NCBI RefSeq assembly: GCF_030445035.2 | Contig: NC_080677.1 | Location: 108,679,263-108,743,262 of the forward strand | Origin: Dasypus novemcinctus | Lineage: Eukaryota; Chordata; Mammalia; Cingulata; Dasypodidae | Direction: 5' to 3' | Length of the DNA stretch: 64,000 bases | In this document: piece by piece, positions 1-13,600 of the stretch | Numbering within the stretch: position 1 is the stretch's first letter | How the letters are laid out: every line of letters starts with the position of its first letter | Notes under the pieces: model-generated | Database searches by the model: none | Told to the model about the DNA's origin: nothing | What the model saw: the letters and a program-made list of their open reading frames with translations, nothing else | Program-made: the position numbers and the translations under genes

Positions 1-714
1 CTCAGAGACCTGGTTACTGCCTTTGGGCTAGAACTAAAACCCACCTCCTTGATGACTGCAAGTCCCTGGTTACTCCATGGGGCAAAGAGCAAGTGTTTGT
101 GACATGGTGAGCACATGGAAGAGAAAAGATTGTTCAGACATCACACTGGCACACAATTTGTAGCTGGAGTTCCCTGCTAGATATTAAAAGTTCACCTTTG
201 CATACAGGTTCAGTTTTAATTTTTGACTTTTACATTTACTAATGGGAGTTCCTAAACCTGGCAGTCCAATTCTGTGTTTGATTTTATTAGTAGCAAGTAC
301 TTTTTCAGAAAGTGGAATTTGTACATGGAAAATTTGGGGGTGGGATTCAATAGAGGTACTTTAGACTCTAAAACCCAATTTCATTTCTGTCAAGGGTGAT
401 GTATCTATGCTCTATTCTAAATAATGAAAATTAATTCTTGGTCTCCATGATATTAACCCTGAGAAATACCCATGAATTATTCAAAATAAGATGACTTTCT
501 CATATAATCCTCTCTCTGGATATAAATATTTCGATGTTAATGCATATACAAAGAAATCTGTAGATAGCACCTAGAAAGAGAGGAACTTCTTTACTCCCAG
601 CTGTAAGATTCCTTGACAGGATGTTTAATATTTACTGAACACTGATCTTTACCTAGCAGTTTATTTTGCATAGATCATGAAATTAACAAAAGTCAGCAAT
701 TGGGCTAGATTAGC

Positions 715-1001
715 AAAATATTATGTGAGCCACAAAATTTTAAATTTTCTAATAGCCACATTTTAAAAACATAAAGAACATATTAATTTTAATAATGTTT
801 ATATTTAACCCATTATATAAAAAACACTTCCACAAAGAATCAATTTTAAAAGTGATTAAATTCTACATTCCTTTTGTCATATTAAGTCTTTGAAGTCCAT
901 AAGGTATTGCATATTTAAAGCATGTCTCATTTGGGAACAGTCACATTTGAACTGTTCAGTAGCCATGTGTGCTAGAGGCTACCATATTGGACAGTGCAGG
1001 G
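715..1001 (-). repeat. Ancient hAT-like DNA repeat
   Basis: Read on the minus strand it opens with CTGCACTGTCCAATATGGTAG and continues with 'gcctctagcacacatggct'. The same end motif occurs at 21.56 kb (+) and 54.7-55.0 kb. The CTGTCC ends suggest a short terminal inverted repeat, as in non-autonomous DNA transposons. I am not sure of the family name. Confidence 0.5.
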
Positions 1002-1716
1002 CTCGACTGTACGCTTCAGAGAACAGAAGTAGCACTTGACTAGTCATTGTATTCCCAGCACCTAGCACAGTGATGGGTACATAGCAAGTGTCCAATAATA
1101 TTTTATGACTTAATGAATGAGCGAATAAATATAAAACCAGCTTTTCACTGATGACTCAGCATATAATCTATGTGAGTTATATTTGTTCACAAAAATAGTA
1201 GGCAATAAATTTCTAACAGTATGCCTACTTTGCAGTACAGCCATTTTGAGAAAATCCTAGAATATGCTGTATTTGTTTTCATATTTGCTCAAATATATTT
1301 TTAAAATTATCCATTGGCTCCAGGTAAAAAAGCAAATGACACTATAGAGGTCCTTAGAGTTCCTATCTCTTGACCATAACAACACTTAGTTTTGTTTTTC
1401 TTTAAAATTTCGCTGATTCTTAGGAAAAAACACTTGTGTCTTGGGGAAAAGGTCATTGCCTAATCAACCCCTAAATCATATATCTCATAAACATGATAAT
1501 ATCAGAGTCCACTTAAAGTTGTATACTGATTTGATCATCCTTATCACTATTTATTTTGACCGGAAGTCAAAATCAGCAAAACTTTTAGGATCCATTACAT
1601 ATCTCTAACTCTAGTACATGTTGTGGGAGATACTAGATAGTTCTTATGTATGATCTTTGCCCTTGAGGAGCTTATCCATTTGGAGAAGAAAAATAAACTG
1701 ATAAAATGAGTAGAGA

Positions 1717-2079
1717 GGAAAGCAGATGTGGCTCAAGCTTTTGGGCACTTGTCTATCACACAGGAGGTCCTGATTTCGGTTCTTGGTGCCTCCTAGTGAA
1801 GATGAGCAAGACAGTAAGCTGGCATGATGAGCTGACACAACAATATGGCACAAAGAGGAAACACGATGAGAGCTACAACAAAACGGAGCAGAGGTGGCTC
1901 AAGTGATTGGGTGCCTCTCTCCCACATGGGAGGTCCCAGGTTTAGTTCCTGGTGCCTCCCAAAGAGAAGACGAGCAGACACAGAGAGCGTACAAGAATTG
2001 GACACAGAGAGCAGAGAGCAGACAGTGAGCACAAACAATGAGGGTTGGGGGAGGGAATAAATAAAAATCTTAAAAAAAA
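1717..2079 (+). mobile_element. DAS-type SINE, dimeric form
   Basis: Two tRNA-like heads are present (agcagatgtggctcaag near 1719 and gcagaggtggctcaagtg near 1890), each with a B-box-like GGTCC...GGTT segment, followed by an AAATAAAAA tail. It is flanked by a perfect 16-bp target-site duplication, ATAAAATGAGTAGAGA, at 1701-1716 and 2080-2095. This shows L1-type retroposition. Confidence 0.9.
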
Positions 2080-2488
2080 ATAAAATGAGTAGAGAAAAAT
2101 TAAATGCCAAACTCATTGATTTCTAGCTTTGTTGAGTGCCTTCTATGTGTCAGTCACAACCTTGCTGATAGAAAGATAAATACGAATACATTCCTCTACC
2201 CTCAAACAGCTCACAGATTCCTGGAAAGATAGAAATATATAAACCAATATACATATATAATTAATATGTTATAATCAATAAATCAAACATATAAAACAAT
2301 AAGCATATTTTACATAATAACAAGGGTAATCTATGAGGTATGGTAATACTTTCCCCATATACAGATGAGAAAACTGAGGCTCAGAAATGGTCAGTGACTT
2401 TATCAAGATAGCAGGAAGAACCTGGATTCAAACCTAGATATTTATAGGAGCCCTTGCTCTTTCTTCCACACCAGACTTTCTGTGTTTT

Positions 2489-2872
2489 TTTTTTTTTTAA
2501 CATTTTTTTTTTTTTAAAGATTTATTTATTTAATTTCCCCCCCTCTCCTGGTTGTCTGTTCTTGGTGTCTATTTGCTGCATCTTGTTTCTTTGTCTGCTT
2601 CTGTTGTCGTCAGCGGCACGGGAAGTGTGGGCGGCGCCATTCCTGGGCAGGCTGCTCTTTCTTTTCTCGCTGGGCGGCTTTCCTCACGGGCACACTCCTT
2701 GCGCGTGGGGCTCCCCCACGCGGGGGACACCCTTGCGTGGCATGGCACTCCTTGCGCGCATCAGCACTGCGCATGGGCCAGCTCCACACGGGTCAAGGAG
2801 GTCCGGGGTTTGAACCGCGGACCTCCCATATGGTAGACGGACGCCCTAACCACTGGGCCAAAGTCCGTTTCC
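2489..2872 (-). mobile_element. DAS-type SINE, long form
   Basis: Inverted copy: oligo-T and AAAGATTTATTTATTT on the left, and the tRNA-like head with B-box GGTTTGAACCGCGG near 2806-2820 on the right. The target-site duplication TCTGTGTTTT is at 2479-2488 and 2874-2883. Confidence 0.9.
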
Positions 2873-4441
2873 CTCTGTGTTTTAAGATTCCTAGAAAGAG
2901 TAGAGAAATTGAGTTAAGGTAAATCACAGCACAGTAAATTTGCTCACTTACTATAATTTGCCTACTTCTATGTTTATTCATGTGTTTACATAGGTATGGT
3001 ATTGCACTTTCATTGTACATATATTTTAGTGATAATGATCTGAACAAGAAGGCTCTAGGGTTTTATCAGAGAGAAAGAGCTGTATGACCTGTATAGAGGT
3101 GTTTCCATAACTGGAAATTGAAGGGTAGATAGACTAAGGTAGAAGGGAAATATCCTGAGCTTTTCATGCAAAGAGCTTAATTAAGCAGGCAGGAGTGAGT
3201 GTGAGAAATAAACTAGGTCAAGATATTGTGAAAGATGAAATGCTGGGCAGAGAACTTCATACTTGGGCAGTAAGGAACCATTAAAGTCTCAAACAGGATT
3301 GACAGGTTAGACATGAGTGACTCAGTGATTGACTGTTACCTCTTTTTTTTTTTTTTTCCTCACTGCTCAAGATGAGTGGCAGAATTTCTTCCTTAAAGCA
3401 CACACAAGAAAGTGGGATTTTGATTTAAAAAAATAAAAGCCTATGTTAGGATAGTAATATTGATTTGTGTAACAGGTGTTTATGAGGTTTCCAGCATTGG
3501 CCTAAATATTAACTAACATTATACTAGTCTCTATTACTAGCATTTGAAAGTAGGTATCTTTAGGGTAACACAACTATAGTAACTTCTTACTCCATCCATT
3601 ATATATTTAAGCATCTTTGCTTCTATAGCTATGTAAGGGTTTGTGTAGACTGGTATTTTAAAAATTTTAAGGAGAGTACAAATAATATAAAGTATTGGGG
3701 TTTTTTTTTCCTCTAAAATAATCTGACATAATTTTTAGTGAACTAGTTGATATAATTTAAACTTGAGAAAATTTTCAAATATAAATTGTAGAAATAGCTT
3801 TCCTTAGTAAAATTCTTAAAAGGATGAACAGTATTCTTTTACGTCAGTGTAAGGCTGTTCTTTCTTAACTGCTATAATCTCTGTAATGGTATTTAAATTC
3901 TACATTTTGCTATAACTCTCCATTTCTTTTTAAGTATATAATTATATATTGTGGGAAAAATCATAAGTTTTATGTATGTGTATTTTTATTTATACATGAC
4001 TCATTCACATTTGTGATGTATTTCTCTAATATCCACAGTCTAATTTAGTTGGCTTGTTTTTATTTTTATTTTTTCTCTTCTCAGGAAATAAGAAAACTTG
4101 TCCTTTTGGATTATTAAACCCCTTCTACTTTTCTTAAAAATTCCAAGTTGTCAGTCATCTTGGAAGAGTTTATAATACTATTTTGCTTCACCTGGGAAAA
4201 ATCTTTTTATAGTTATCAAATTCTGAAAATAGTCATATGAACTAGGAATGAAGACTACTTAGAATCTTAAGCAGCGTGTGTGTGAATGTTATGTATAAAA
4301 TGACCTAAGCAAATAAAAACTACAATCATGTTATAAATCCTCCCTGATTCCTTTTTAAAGCTAATATAGGTTGTTACCTAATTTCATTTGGGCTTTTAAT
4401 CTGCTGAACCACTTGTGGAAAACTTTCCTCTTCTCTCCTAG

Positions 4442-4663
4442 GCCACAGACCTCCACCAGCACGAAGTGGACATCGGTGTGTGGCAGATAATACCAATCTG
4501 TATGTGTTTGGAGGTTATAACCCAGATTATGATGAATCAGGAGGGCCAGATAATGAAGACTATCCGCTCTTCAGGGAGCTTTGGAGGTATCATTTTGCCA
4601 CAGGAGTATGGCACCAGATGGGTACAGATGGCTACATGCCCCGAGAACTGGCATCTATGTCAC
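4442..4663 (+). CDS. KLHDC10: KLHDC10 coding exon a (kelch blade YVFGGYNPD)
   Basis: Acceptor ctcctag/GCCACAG and donor TCAC/gtgagt. It begins with the last two bases of a Gly codon and ends after the first base of a Leu codon. It encodes RPPPARSGHRCVADNTNLY at its start, then the first kelch GG motif (FGGYNPDYDESGG) and ends ...PRELASMS. Confidence 0.97.
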
Positions 4664-7600
4664 GTGAGTGCAAGCAGTTCTGAACCTTTGACTTTATGAA
4701 CTATTTAGGAGACTAGATTCAGTGTTACGTGTTCCATCCTAATTATTTATAATGATGAAATGAGGTTAAAAGTTGTCAGTGGATTGGCTTTTACTATGGT
4801 TATAATATAGCATGGAGATTTATAATCGTTGGGAGGTGGATAACCCTAAGGTTGAACCCAGCTATATACCACTTACTTGCCAGATGATTTTTAGGCCCGA
4901 TTTCCTTACTTGTAAAATGGGGTTAATAGTATCTCAGGGGGAAGCAGATGTGGCTCCACTGATAGAGCATCCGCCTACCGTATAGGAGGTCCAAGGTTCG
5001 ATGCCCAGGGTCTCCTGGCCATTGTGGTGAGCTGGCCCATGCGCAGTGCTGCTGCACGCAAGAGTGCCATGCCATGCAGGGGTGTTCCCAGTGTGGGGGA
5101 GCCCCACGCACAAGGAGTGCGCCCTGCAGGGAGAGCCACCCCACACGAAAAAAGTGCAGCCTGCCCAGGAATGGCACTGCACACACGGATAGCTGACGCA
5201 GCAAGATGACTCAACAAAAAGAAACACAGATTCCCGGTGCCACTGAGAATGCAAGCGGATGCAGAAGAACACACAGCGAATGGACACAAGAGAGCAGACA
5301 ACGGGTAGGGGGTAAGGGGAGAGAAAGAAATTAAATAAAATAAATCTTTAGAAAAAATAGTATCTCAGAGGATTGAGTATAAAGCATCATATATATGGTA
5401 GGCCAAATGTAGTTGGAGATCAGCAAATGAGGTTTTTTATAACAATGATAACTATTGTGCGGAGTACTTCACACACATTATCCATTTAATCCTCACAACA
5501 TCTCTATGATCCAGGTGGAACCTGGTGTCATTGTATAAAAGAGGACACTTTAGAGAGGCCCTAAGGGTGATGGCTCTTTTTAGGAAACCTTCAACAAATT
5601 ATTTAAACTACTCTTGTTTTAGTTTGGTAGGTTGCTGAAATGCAGTATACCAAAAATGTGTTGACTTTTACAATGGAGACTTAATAACTTAAAATCTTAC
5701 AGTTCTGAGGCCGTGAAAATGTCCAAATCAAGGCATCATCAGACGATGCTTTCTCCCTGAAGACCAGCTGCCAAAGATCCTGGACTCTGCCACATGGCAA
5801 GGCACATGGCAGCATCAGCTGGTCTCTCCCTTCCCTTCCTGGTTTCATTGCTTTCAGCTTCTGGCTTCAGTGGTTCTCTCTCTCTTTCTCCCCCTCCCTC
5901 CTGCCCTTTCTCCCTCTCCCCCTTTCTCTCTTTTTCTCTCTCTCTGTATTCACCACTTTTATAAAGGACTCCAGTAAAAAGATTAAGATCCACTTTGGGT
6001 TGTGCCTGCTGAAGCAATCTAATTATCTATAGTAGGTTTATACCCACAGGAATGGATTAGCTTTTTTTTTTAAAGATTTATTTATTTCTCTCTCCGCCCT
6101 CTGTTGTTTTTGCACTTGCTGTCTGTTCTTTGTGTCCATTCGCTGTGTGTTCTTCTGTGTCTGCTTGTCTTCTCTTTAGGCGGCACTGGGAATCAATCCT
6201 GGGACCTTCCAGAGTGGGAGAGAGACGCTTAATCTCTTGTACCGCCTCAACTCCCTGGTCTGCTGTGTCTCTTATTGTCTCTTCTCTGTGTATCTTTTTG
6301 TTACATCATCTAGCTGCGCCAGCACTCCACGTGGGCCAGCACTCCTGCGTGGGCCAGCACTCCTGTGTGGGCCAGCATGCCACACAGGTCAGCACTCCAC
6401 GTGGGCCAGCACTCCTGCATGGGCCAGCTCTTTACTCAGGCCAGTTTACTGCGCAGGCCAGCTTGCCTTCACCAGGAGGCCCGGAGAATTGAACCCTGGA
6501 CCTCCTATGTGGTAGATGGGAGCCCAGTCGCTTGAGCCACATCCACTTCCCTGGATTAGCTTTAAGAACATGATTTTCTGGGGTCCATCCAGCTTCAAAC
6601 CATCACACACACTCTAGCTCTGTTTCATCATCCATAACAATGGGGAAGATAATAGTAGTTCCTACCATATAGGGTTGTTGTGGAGATTAATTCTGCTGCC
6701 ACACTGGACTTTAAACCTAGGTCTCACTGCCTCCAGTGCCCACGGTGTTGATTACTACAACGTTTCAGTTGAATTGGTTAAAGAAAAAAAAGCCATTGAA
6801 AGAATAGCACTATTTTGAGACTATTTGTGACTAGAGAAAGTATGTGTGTGTATGTGTGTGTTGTGTCAGGAACAAAAGGGATTCAGAGGGAGAGAACACC
6901 GGTTACTAGTAGGATATCAGTGTTTCTTTTTACCTGGTAGAGGATTAAGATGACAGAATGACAGAAACCATAATTCAAAGTGTAGAGGTCACCCACTGGC
7001 AAAAGAAAAAGAACCATCCTTCTGTCCCTCACCCTGGGCTTCACTGGGTCTTTCCTGAGGCAAAGATGATATTTCATTTCCCTCTATTTTGTAGTAGATT
7101 CTGTCTTTAGTAGCAGTAGTATACTGATGTACATACAATTCAGTATTGTTATACACAGTATTTAATGAATTCTACAAATATGTATTGAATAAATGGTACA
7201 TACTTTATAATGATATAGAATTCATGTAGTGTGAATTAGAACTTTTTCTGTAGAATTTTGTAGTAGTTACATAACACTGGTTTGAGCTATCTTCTAAGAG
7301 CTTTGAAGCATACTTTTTTTAGTTTTTCCAGGTTTATATTGGCACGCATTGCATGTACCCAGTATGTAAATGGAATTTGTGCTTCTCCTTCCCCAGTTGT
7401 GCTACATGGAAACAACCTGTTAGTGTTTGGAGGTACGGGCATCCCATTTGGTGAGAGCAACGGCAATGATGTCCATGTGTGTAATGTGAAGTATAAGAGA
7501 TGGGCTTTACTCAGCTGTCGGGGGAAGAAACCCAGTCGTATATATGGACAGGTACCAATCCGTGGCCAGTCATAGTGGATATATTTGTTCATACTTTTTT

Positions 7601-10600
7601 AGTTCCAGGGACAATGTCAGAATATTTATATTGCTACTAAAATTTGCTAATAGAGAAGGAATTCAGCGTGATTAGTATTTTATTTTTCAGTTCTGCTGTG
7701 AAATTATAACTTGTAAATTTGGTTGCTTATCTTCCCCTTCCTTTTGTTTCCCTCACCTTTTGTTTCCAGTCCAGTTTAGACCGGTATGGAAGTTTCTTTG
7801 AATGTGGAGTCCTTCCCCATGAGAGATTGGGCTATCGTATGGTCTAGGTCCTGTCATCTTTAGAGTGATGTGATTCTTCGAGTGCTTTCTGACTTAACTA
7901 ATAGAGTGAATAATCCTGCACTTGGTTAAGAGACTTTTACTCAGATCTGAGCTAAAACATAGTCAGGATTAATTTAGGTTCCAAAGTTTCAAACCTTGTA
8001 TGTGGAAAGTTATATAGAAAAAGATAAGGAACTATATGTCAGAAATACTTTTCAGAGTAATGAGCTAAGCTTGAAGGACCAAGCGTCTGCTGTTTTTTGA
8101 ATTACCTGGTATTAGTACTGATAAACAGCTTCTGAACTTTATCTTTGAAGGGACACATACTATATAGCTCTGGATTCCCATCACAGGAAGTATTTAACTC
8201 TTAAGAAGTATCCATAACAATAGCTGAACTTACACTGTACAAGAGTCTGGTGGAAAATGTCAAACATCAGGTTGTTAGGACTACCACTTCTAAACCTTCC
8301 TACTTAAGGATTCTAGAAGCTTATTTTCATATCTGCTTTCTGAAAAGTGTTTTTCTTCAGACTGCTTAGAAAGAAAAGCAGCTTTCAGTGGAAATGTTCG
8401 TGTCTATGATCTATAAATTTTTGGTTGGCTAGGACCTCTGAGATCATCTAACCCACTTGCCTGTCTGTAGGTAGAATTTGCATTCCAGTTAAGCAAATAA
8501 TCTCCATGATCTCTAAAATCTTCAGGGTCTGTTATTTTAGAAGTACAAAAGAATTTTATAAAACCTGATTTTGAACTATTAGAAAGTTTAACATTCTTTA
8601 ACCAAGTATTAACAAGCCAGTCTTGTTCACCTTTCTTCATTATACAGGCCATGGCTATCATCAATGGCTCCCTTTATGTCTTTGGAGGGACAACTGGCTA
8701 TATTTACAGCACAGATCTGCACAAATTAGATCTCAATACCAGAGAGTGGACACAACTGAAACCAAACAACCTATCCTGTGATCTGCCAGAAGAGAGGTGA
8801 GGTTCTAGGATTAAAGCATATATATTCTTTCTTGCTAAGATTTGACTTCTTTCAGAATATTAATAATATGGTTTGAAGAAAACCCTTTGGTTAAAATAGT
8901 TAATTAGCTGTTAGATCCCAGTTCAGTAGTAAAGAAGGATCTTCTGGAGAGGGAATGGTATTTTCTTCTGAACTGTAGCTTTTCCTGTAGTTCCTCTTAC
9001 AGTTCCGACTTTTTCATTAGGAAGATACTAATACTTTGAAGAAGAAACCAATGGGAGCAATTGTAATCATATTTCCTTTACATACAGGCAAAACAGTTAC
9101 TTTCCAGTTACTTTTTTGGCCTTTGTCACTCACATGTTAGGTTTCATTTACTCACATTTGTATCCCCAGTACAGGATACAGTATCATGCCCAAAGTGGGG
9201 CTCAATGAATGTTGATTGGGTGGATGAGTGAATGAAAAGGTCATTTTAAGTGCTTGGTAAACTTTCAAATACCACGTGATTATCTCTAAATGCTTTCTAG
9301 CTGCAGTCCTAGATCTTGCATGTTTCTTTCTTAATAGCAGTTGCCTCCTTTTAGAATTAAACTCACTGAAAAGCTTGAAGAACTTTTTTCAGTTCAAAGG
9401 CAAAGACAACAATTTTGAAATTCACTCTGTTTAGGCTAATTTACTATTTCTTTGTTGCTTTTAACAAAGTGGCATATAAGTGTTAATGAAGAGTTTAGCT
9501 TTGTTGTAGTGTATTAGTTGGCTGATTATCACAGAATTAGCATGAGAAGATTTAGGAAATGGCCTGTTATTGGAATAATTTTGATGTAATTTATTTTATC
9601 AGCACCAGGGCCTTCAGGGAAAGAAGGAGATAGATTAAGTTTTCAAAGCATTTCACATGGTTGCCTTCTTTGAATCATTTTATGGACATATTATAAATTG
9701 TTTCAGCTTCTAGCTAGACTGCCTGGATAAAAGTTCTGGTAGGTGTTACACGTTATATTCAGTTTTATGTAGCATAACTTATCAGATATCTTTGTATCTG
9801 CTAAATAAGTATCTTAATTTGAAAACCCATAGTCTAAGGTCTCTAATTAAATGTAGGGAGATTACTTTAATTTTTAAAAACTCTGTAATATTTTTTCCCC
9901 TTATACAAACATCACAAAAAGACTACAGAAAATCTAGAAAATATAAATAAGCAAAATGAAGAAAATGAAAAACCAATCTAAAATCAGAGATAAGGTTAAC
10001 ATTATGGATTATATCCTTGTAGTAATTTTCTCTGCATATTTGTGTGTCTATAAATTTTTCGAAACTTTTTTCCCTCCTAATTGACACAAAAAGAAGTTCT
10101 TAGTGTATTAACCATTCTCTATGCCACATTCGTATTTGTTGCATACTAATCCATTTTAGGTATTTAATTTATTTAGCCATTTTTCTTTTAGTAAACACTT
10201 AGGTTATTTCCATTATATTATTATTATAAATAATGATGCAATAAAAATCTTATGGATCAATCTTAGGTAGATCACTTTTTACTTAATTATAAATGTATTT
10301 CATTATACATTTTCAGATACAGACATGAAATTGCTCATGATGGGCAAAGGATTTACATCTTGGGAGGTGGTACTTCCTGGACAGCTTATTCCTTAAACAA
10401 GGTAAAAAAAAAAGGGGGGGGGGGCAGTCAGGAGAGTAGAGACATGTCATACCAAGCAAGATAATTCTGTTAACTAGGGATTTTAATTTTCCCTGTTCTT
10501 CATCAACACCTATTTTGTGTTAGATGCTCTTTATAAGTTCAAACTCAGTGTCCCTTTATGCTTTCCAGTTGACAGTTGCATTTATCACACTGAAAATGTT

Positions 10601-13600
10601 TTATGAAAATTATCTCCTTATGCTGGATGAGGGAGGAAAGTAACTAAAAGGAAGGTATAGTAGCATACATGAGATTTGGAGCCAATTAATTAGAATTGGA
10701 ACCAGTATTCTAGGAATGTCACATGCTTCTCATTGTCCATGCTGTGTATCTGAAAAAAACAGGCATGTTTAAGGCTGTAGGTTTTGTCAATACTGCATTC
10801 CTATGATTCCTTACCATACGCCTCACTAAGAAACAATCATACTGTTTTCCCCATTGTGTAATTTTTTTAAAAATTGTTTTTTGTCTTATAAAAATGATAC
10901 ATCTTCATTGTAGAAAATGTGGAAGTGGTAAAACAGCACACAGAAGGAAATAAGAATCACCTGCATGTTTTATTTGCTCACTCCAACCTTTTTTCTCCAT
11001 TTTTTTCCTGGATTTTAAAAAATAGAAATTCATAAATTGCTTAATTTTCACTTGCCTCATTTAATGTTTTGCCTTATATTAAAATTAGGAAAGATCAGAT
11101 GAATACCAAAGGAAAGAAGGCCTTTCAACCAGGAATCTATATTTGTAAGGCTGGTGTTAAAAATTCATCCTTCAGGCTAGCTAAAACTAAAGTTATTTAT
11201 GTATGTGTATTTATGTTCCTTTTTTTTTCTCTCTAAGATCCATGCATACAACCTTGAAACAAATGCATGGGAGGAAATCGCAACAAAACCCCATGAAAAA
11301 ATAGGTAAATTTAAAGTAATGATTCACTTATCTTTAACAAATGTACTTTATACTTTTACTTGTTTTGGAATGGAAAAAGTAATTTTATTGAGTGAAGTAT
11401 CAGCTAAATTATCTGTTGAACTGATAATAGAAATTACATGTATTCCTTAGCTCAGTTTTTATTCTTCCTTAGCAATTGAGCAAAGAGACCTTTGGTGGCA
11501 ATTAGAAAATTCTATAGCAGAGGTGAGGAAATATGGGTTAGATAAGAAATAGGAGTTTAAATCAAGATCACCCTATCTTCTTGTGGCTAAAGGCACTAGT
11601 AAACCCTGACCCCTTCCATGCCACCTTGTCTCCCTGGCACCTTAACATTGTACCCTTTTTTTTTTTTTTTTTTAAAGATTTATTTTATTTATTTAATTCC
11701 CCTCCTTTCCCCGGGTTGTCTGTTTTCTGTGTCTTTTTGCTGCGTCTTGTTTCTTTGTCCGCTTCTGTTGTCGTCAGCAGCACGGGAAGTGTGGGCGGCG
11801 CCATTCCTCAGCAGGCTGCTCCCTCCTTCGCGCTGGGCAGCTCTCCTTATGGGTGCACTCCTTGCGCGTGGGGCTCCCCTACGCGGGGGACACCCCTGTG
11901 TAGGGGGGCACTCCTTGCGCGCATCAGCACTGTGCATGGGCCAGCTCCACACGGGTCAAGGAGGCCCGGGGCTTGAACCGCGGACCTCCCATGTGGTAGA
12001 CGGAGGCCCTAACCACTGGGCCAAAGTCCGTTTCCCAACATTGTACCCTTATAATCTGGTGGCTGAGATCTTTCATTGTGAAATAAGGAAGAATTGGAAG
12101 GACTAGTCAGTGTTTGCTTAATGAAACAAAGGGATTGTTTTAAGTGAATTACTTATAATATATCTTTTGCTATGTTATGTCAATATTATTCCCAGTCTTC
12201 CTGTGACTAATGGAATTTCTGTGTTTATGTGTTTGGCAGGTTTCCCTGCAGCCCGAAGATGTCATAGCTGTGTTCAAATAAAAAATGGTAAGGATTCTAA
12301 ATAACATTCCAATTCCATTTCTATAATTACTTTAGGTATCTGCAGGGATGTCTTATTCTATAAAGACAGCTCCTCAGAATAGGTGCACAGCCTTTTTCTT
12401 GTAGTTTAAACTTAAAGGGAATCCATAAAGTTATGCCTTTCTTGCCAATTTTTCATAATATAAACCAGTGTGGTATTTGAGTTCCATCAGTTATCAGAGG
12501 ACTCAAAAATCAGGGATAAAGAAGCTTTGTTATTATTTCACCTGTTCTTTCAGCTCCCCACCTCATTAGATGGCTGTAGTTATGGTAATACTATGGTAAT
12601 ACTGCTAATCTTGACTGCTTATACAGTAGAGACCTCAGTGGACACTGTATTAAATTGTAATGACTCCTTCAGAATGTCATTTTATAAAGTTTATTCTGTT
12701 CTCTGTCTGATTCAAATAGAACTCTTAGCTCATTCTTTGGCCATATAACAACAGAGGCATTGTATGTCTTCAGAAAGCAGCTACTTTATCTAAGTGTGAT
12801 AAATGACTTCTCTTTGGATAACCTTCCTGTCTTTTAATTTACATCTTATTTCATAGTTTAATATACCTCCTTAAATTTTCTTGGGAGGAAGGTATGTCTA
12901 AATGAGTCTGATAGCCTGTATACTTTCAATAGCTTAGCTCAGACTTAACTAGGATTATGCAACTATGTCTAGCACAGAGGTTCTTTTTATTTTACATCTG
13001 CTTTTTGGATAAGATTTATAGGTAGGGGTATTGTTCAGCTTTACCTCTCTGAGAATGGATATTGTACTTTAAAGTTTGTCTTGAAACCTAGCCAAAAAAG
13101 TTTCAGTATATTTTATAATTTAACTAAATATTGGCTTAAATTTGATTTACACCTGAACTAAGACTTTACTACTTTCAGGAACAATTGTGGCTCAGGCAGT
13201 TCAGTGACTCCTTCTCACATGGGAGATCCTGGGTTCAGTTCCCAGTGCTTCCTAAAAACAAAAACAAAACAACATGCAAACAAATGAAAAAAACAACTTA
13301 GGGGAGCTGATGTGGCTCTGTAGTTGAGACACTGGCTCCCCACATATGAGGTCCTGGGTTCAACCTCCAGTCCCAGAAAAAAAAAAAGACTTTACTAATT
13401 TGATTCTTTGAGGCCAGTCACCCAACTAAAGGAAGTCAGCCTTAGTTCTGATCATTAAAGCTTGAAGGTTCACATAGTCTTTGTTACAAGTTGTCTAATT
13501 ACTTATAAATAACTGACCTTACGGAAAAAAAATATTTTCATTTTGGGAAGTTTTTGTTCCTGACATAACTATACAGACCAAATGGGACTTCAAACTGTCC

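Larger units (their letters stand above)
1..4441 (+). other. KLHDC10: KLHDC10 intron upstream of the first visible exon
   Basis: AT-rich intronic sequence ending in a good acceptor (ttctctcctag) at 4441. No exon-like ORF was found in it. It holds a hAT-like repeat (about 715-1001), two SINEs (1717-2079 and 2489-2872), an L2-like piece (about 2110-2235) and MIR-like sequence (about 2340-2450, with the 'cagatgagaaaactgaggctcag' type motif). The part of KLHDC10 encoding the N-terminus must lie to the left of the window. Confidence 0.75.
5612..6606 (-). mobile_element. MaLR-like LTR (antisense), split by a SINE
   Basis: It starts 'tttggtaggttgctgaaatgcagtatacc' and contains 'ttctgaggccgtgaaaatgtccaaatcaagg', 'cacatggcaaggcacatgg', 'tataaaggactccagtaaaaagattaag' and ends 'gggtccatccagcttcaaaccatcaca'. 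This layout is that of an antisense ERVL-MaLR LTR, and I recall similar repeats as common in xenarthran sequence. The SINE at 6065-6552 interrupts it. Confidence 0.55.

Noticed and set aside
2454..2836. Open frames of about 60-160 codons reading words such as GTGSVGGAIPGQAAL, PHAGDTLAWHG and [10 protein letters not shown]
   Set aside because: They recur at every long SINE copy, in either orientation (2.5, 5.0, 11.7, 35.7, 37.2, 43.7, 47.9, 53.5, 58.2, 62.9 kb). They are translations of the SINE body, not genes.
6318..6475. Regular short repeats that might suggest a CRISPR array
   Set aside because: There are no unique spacers; units are directly tandem and lie inside a SINE in a mammalian intron.
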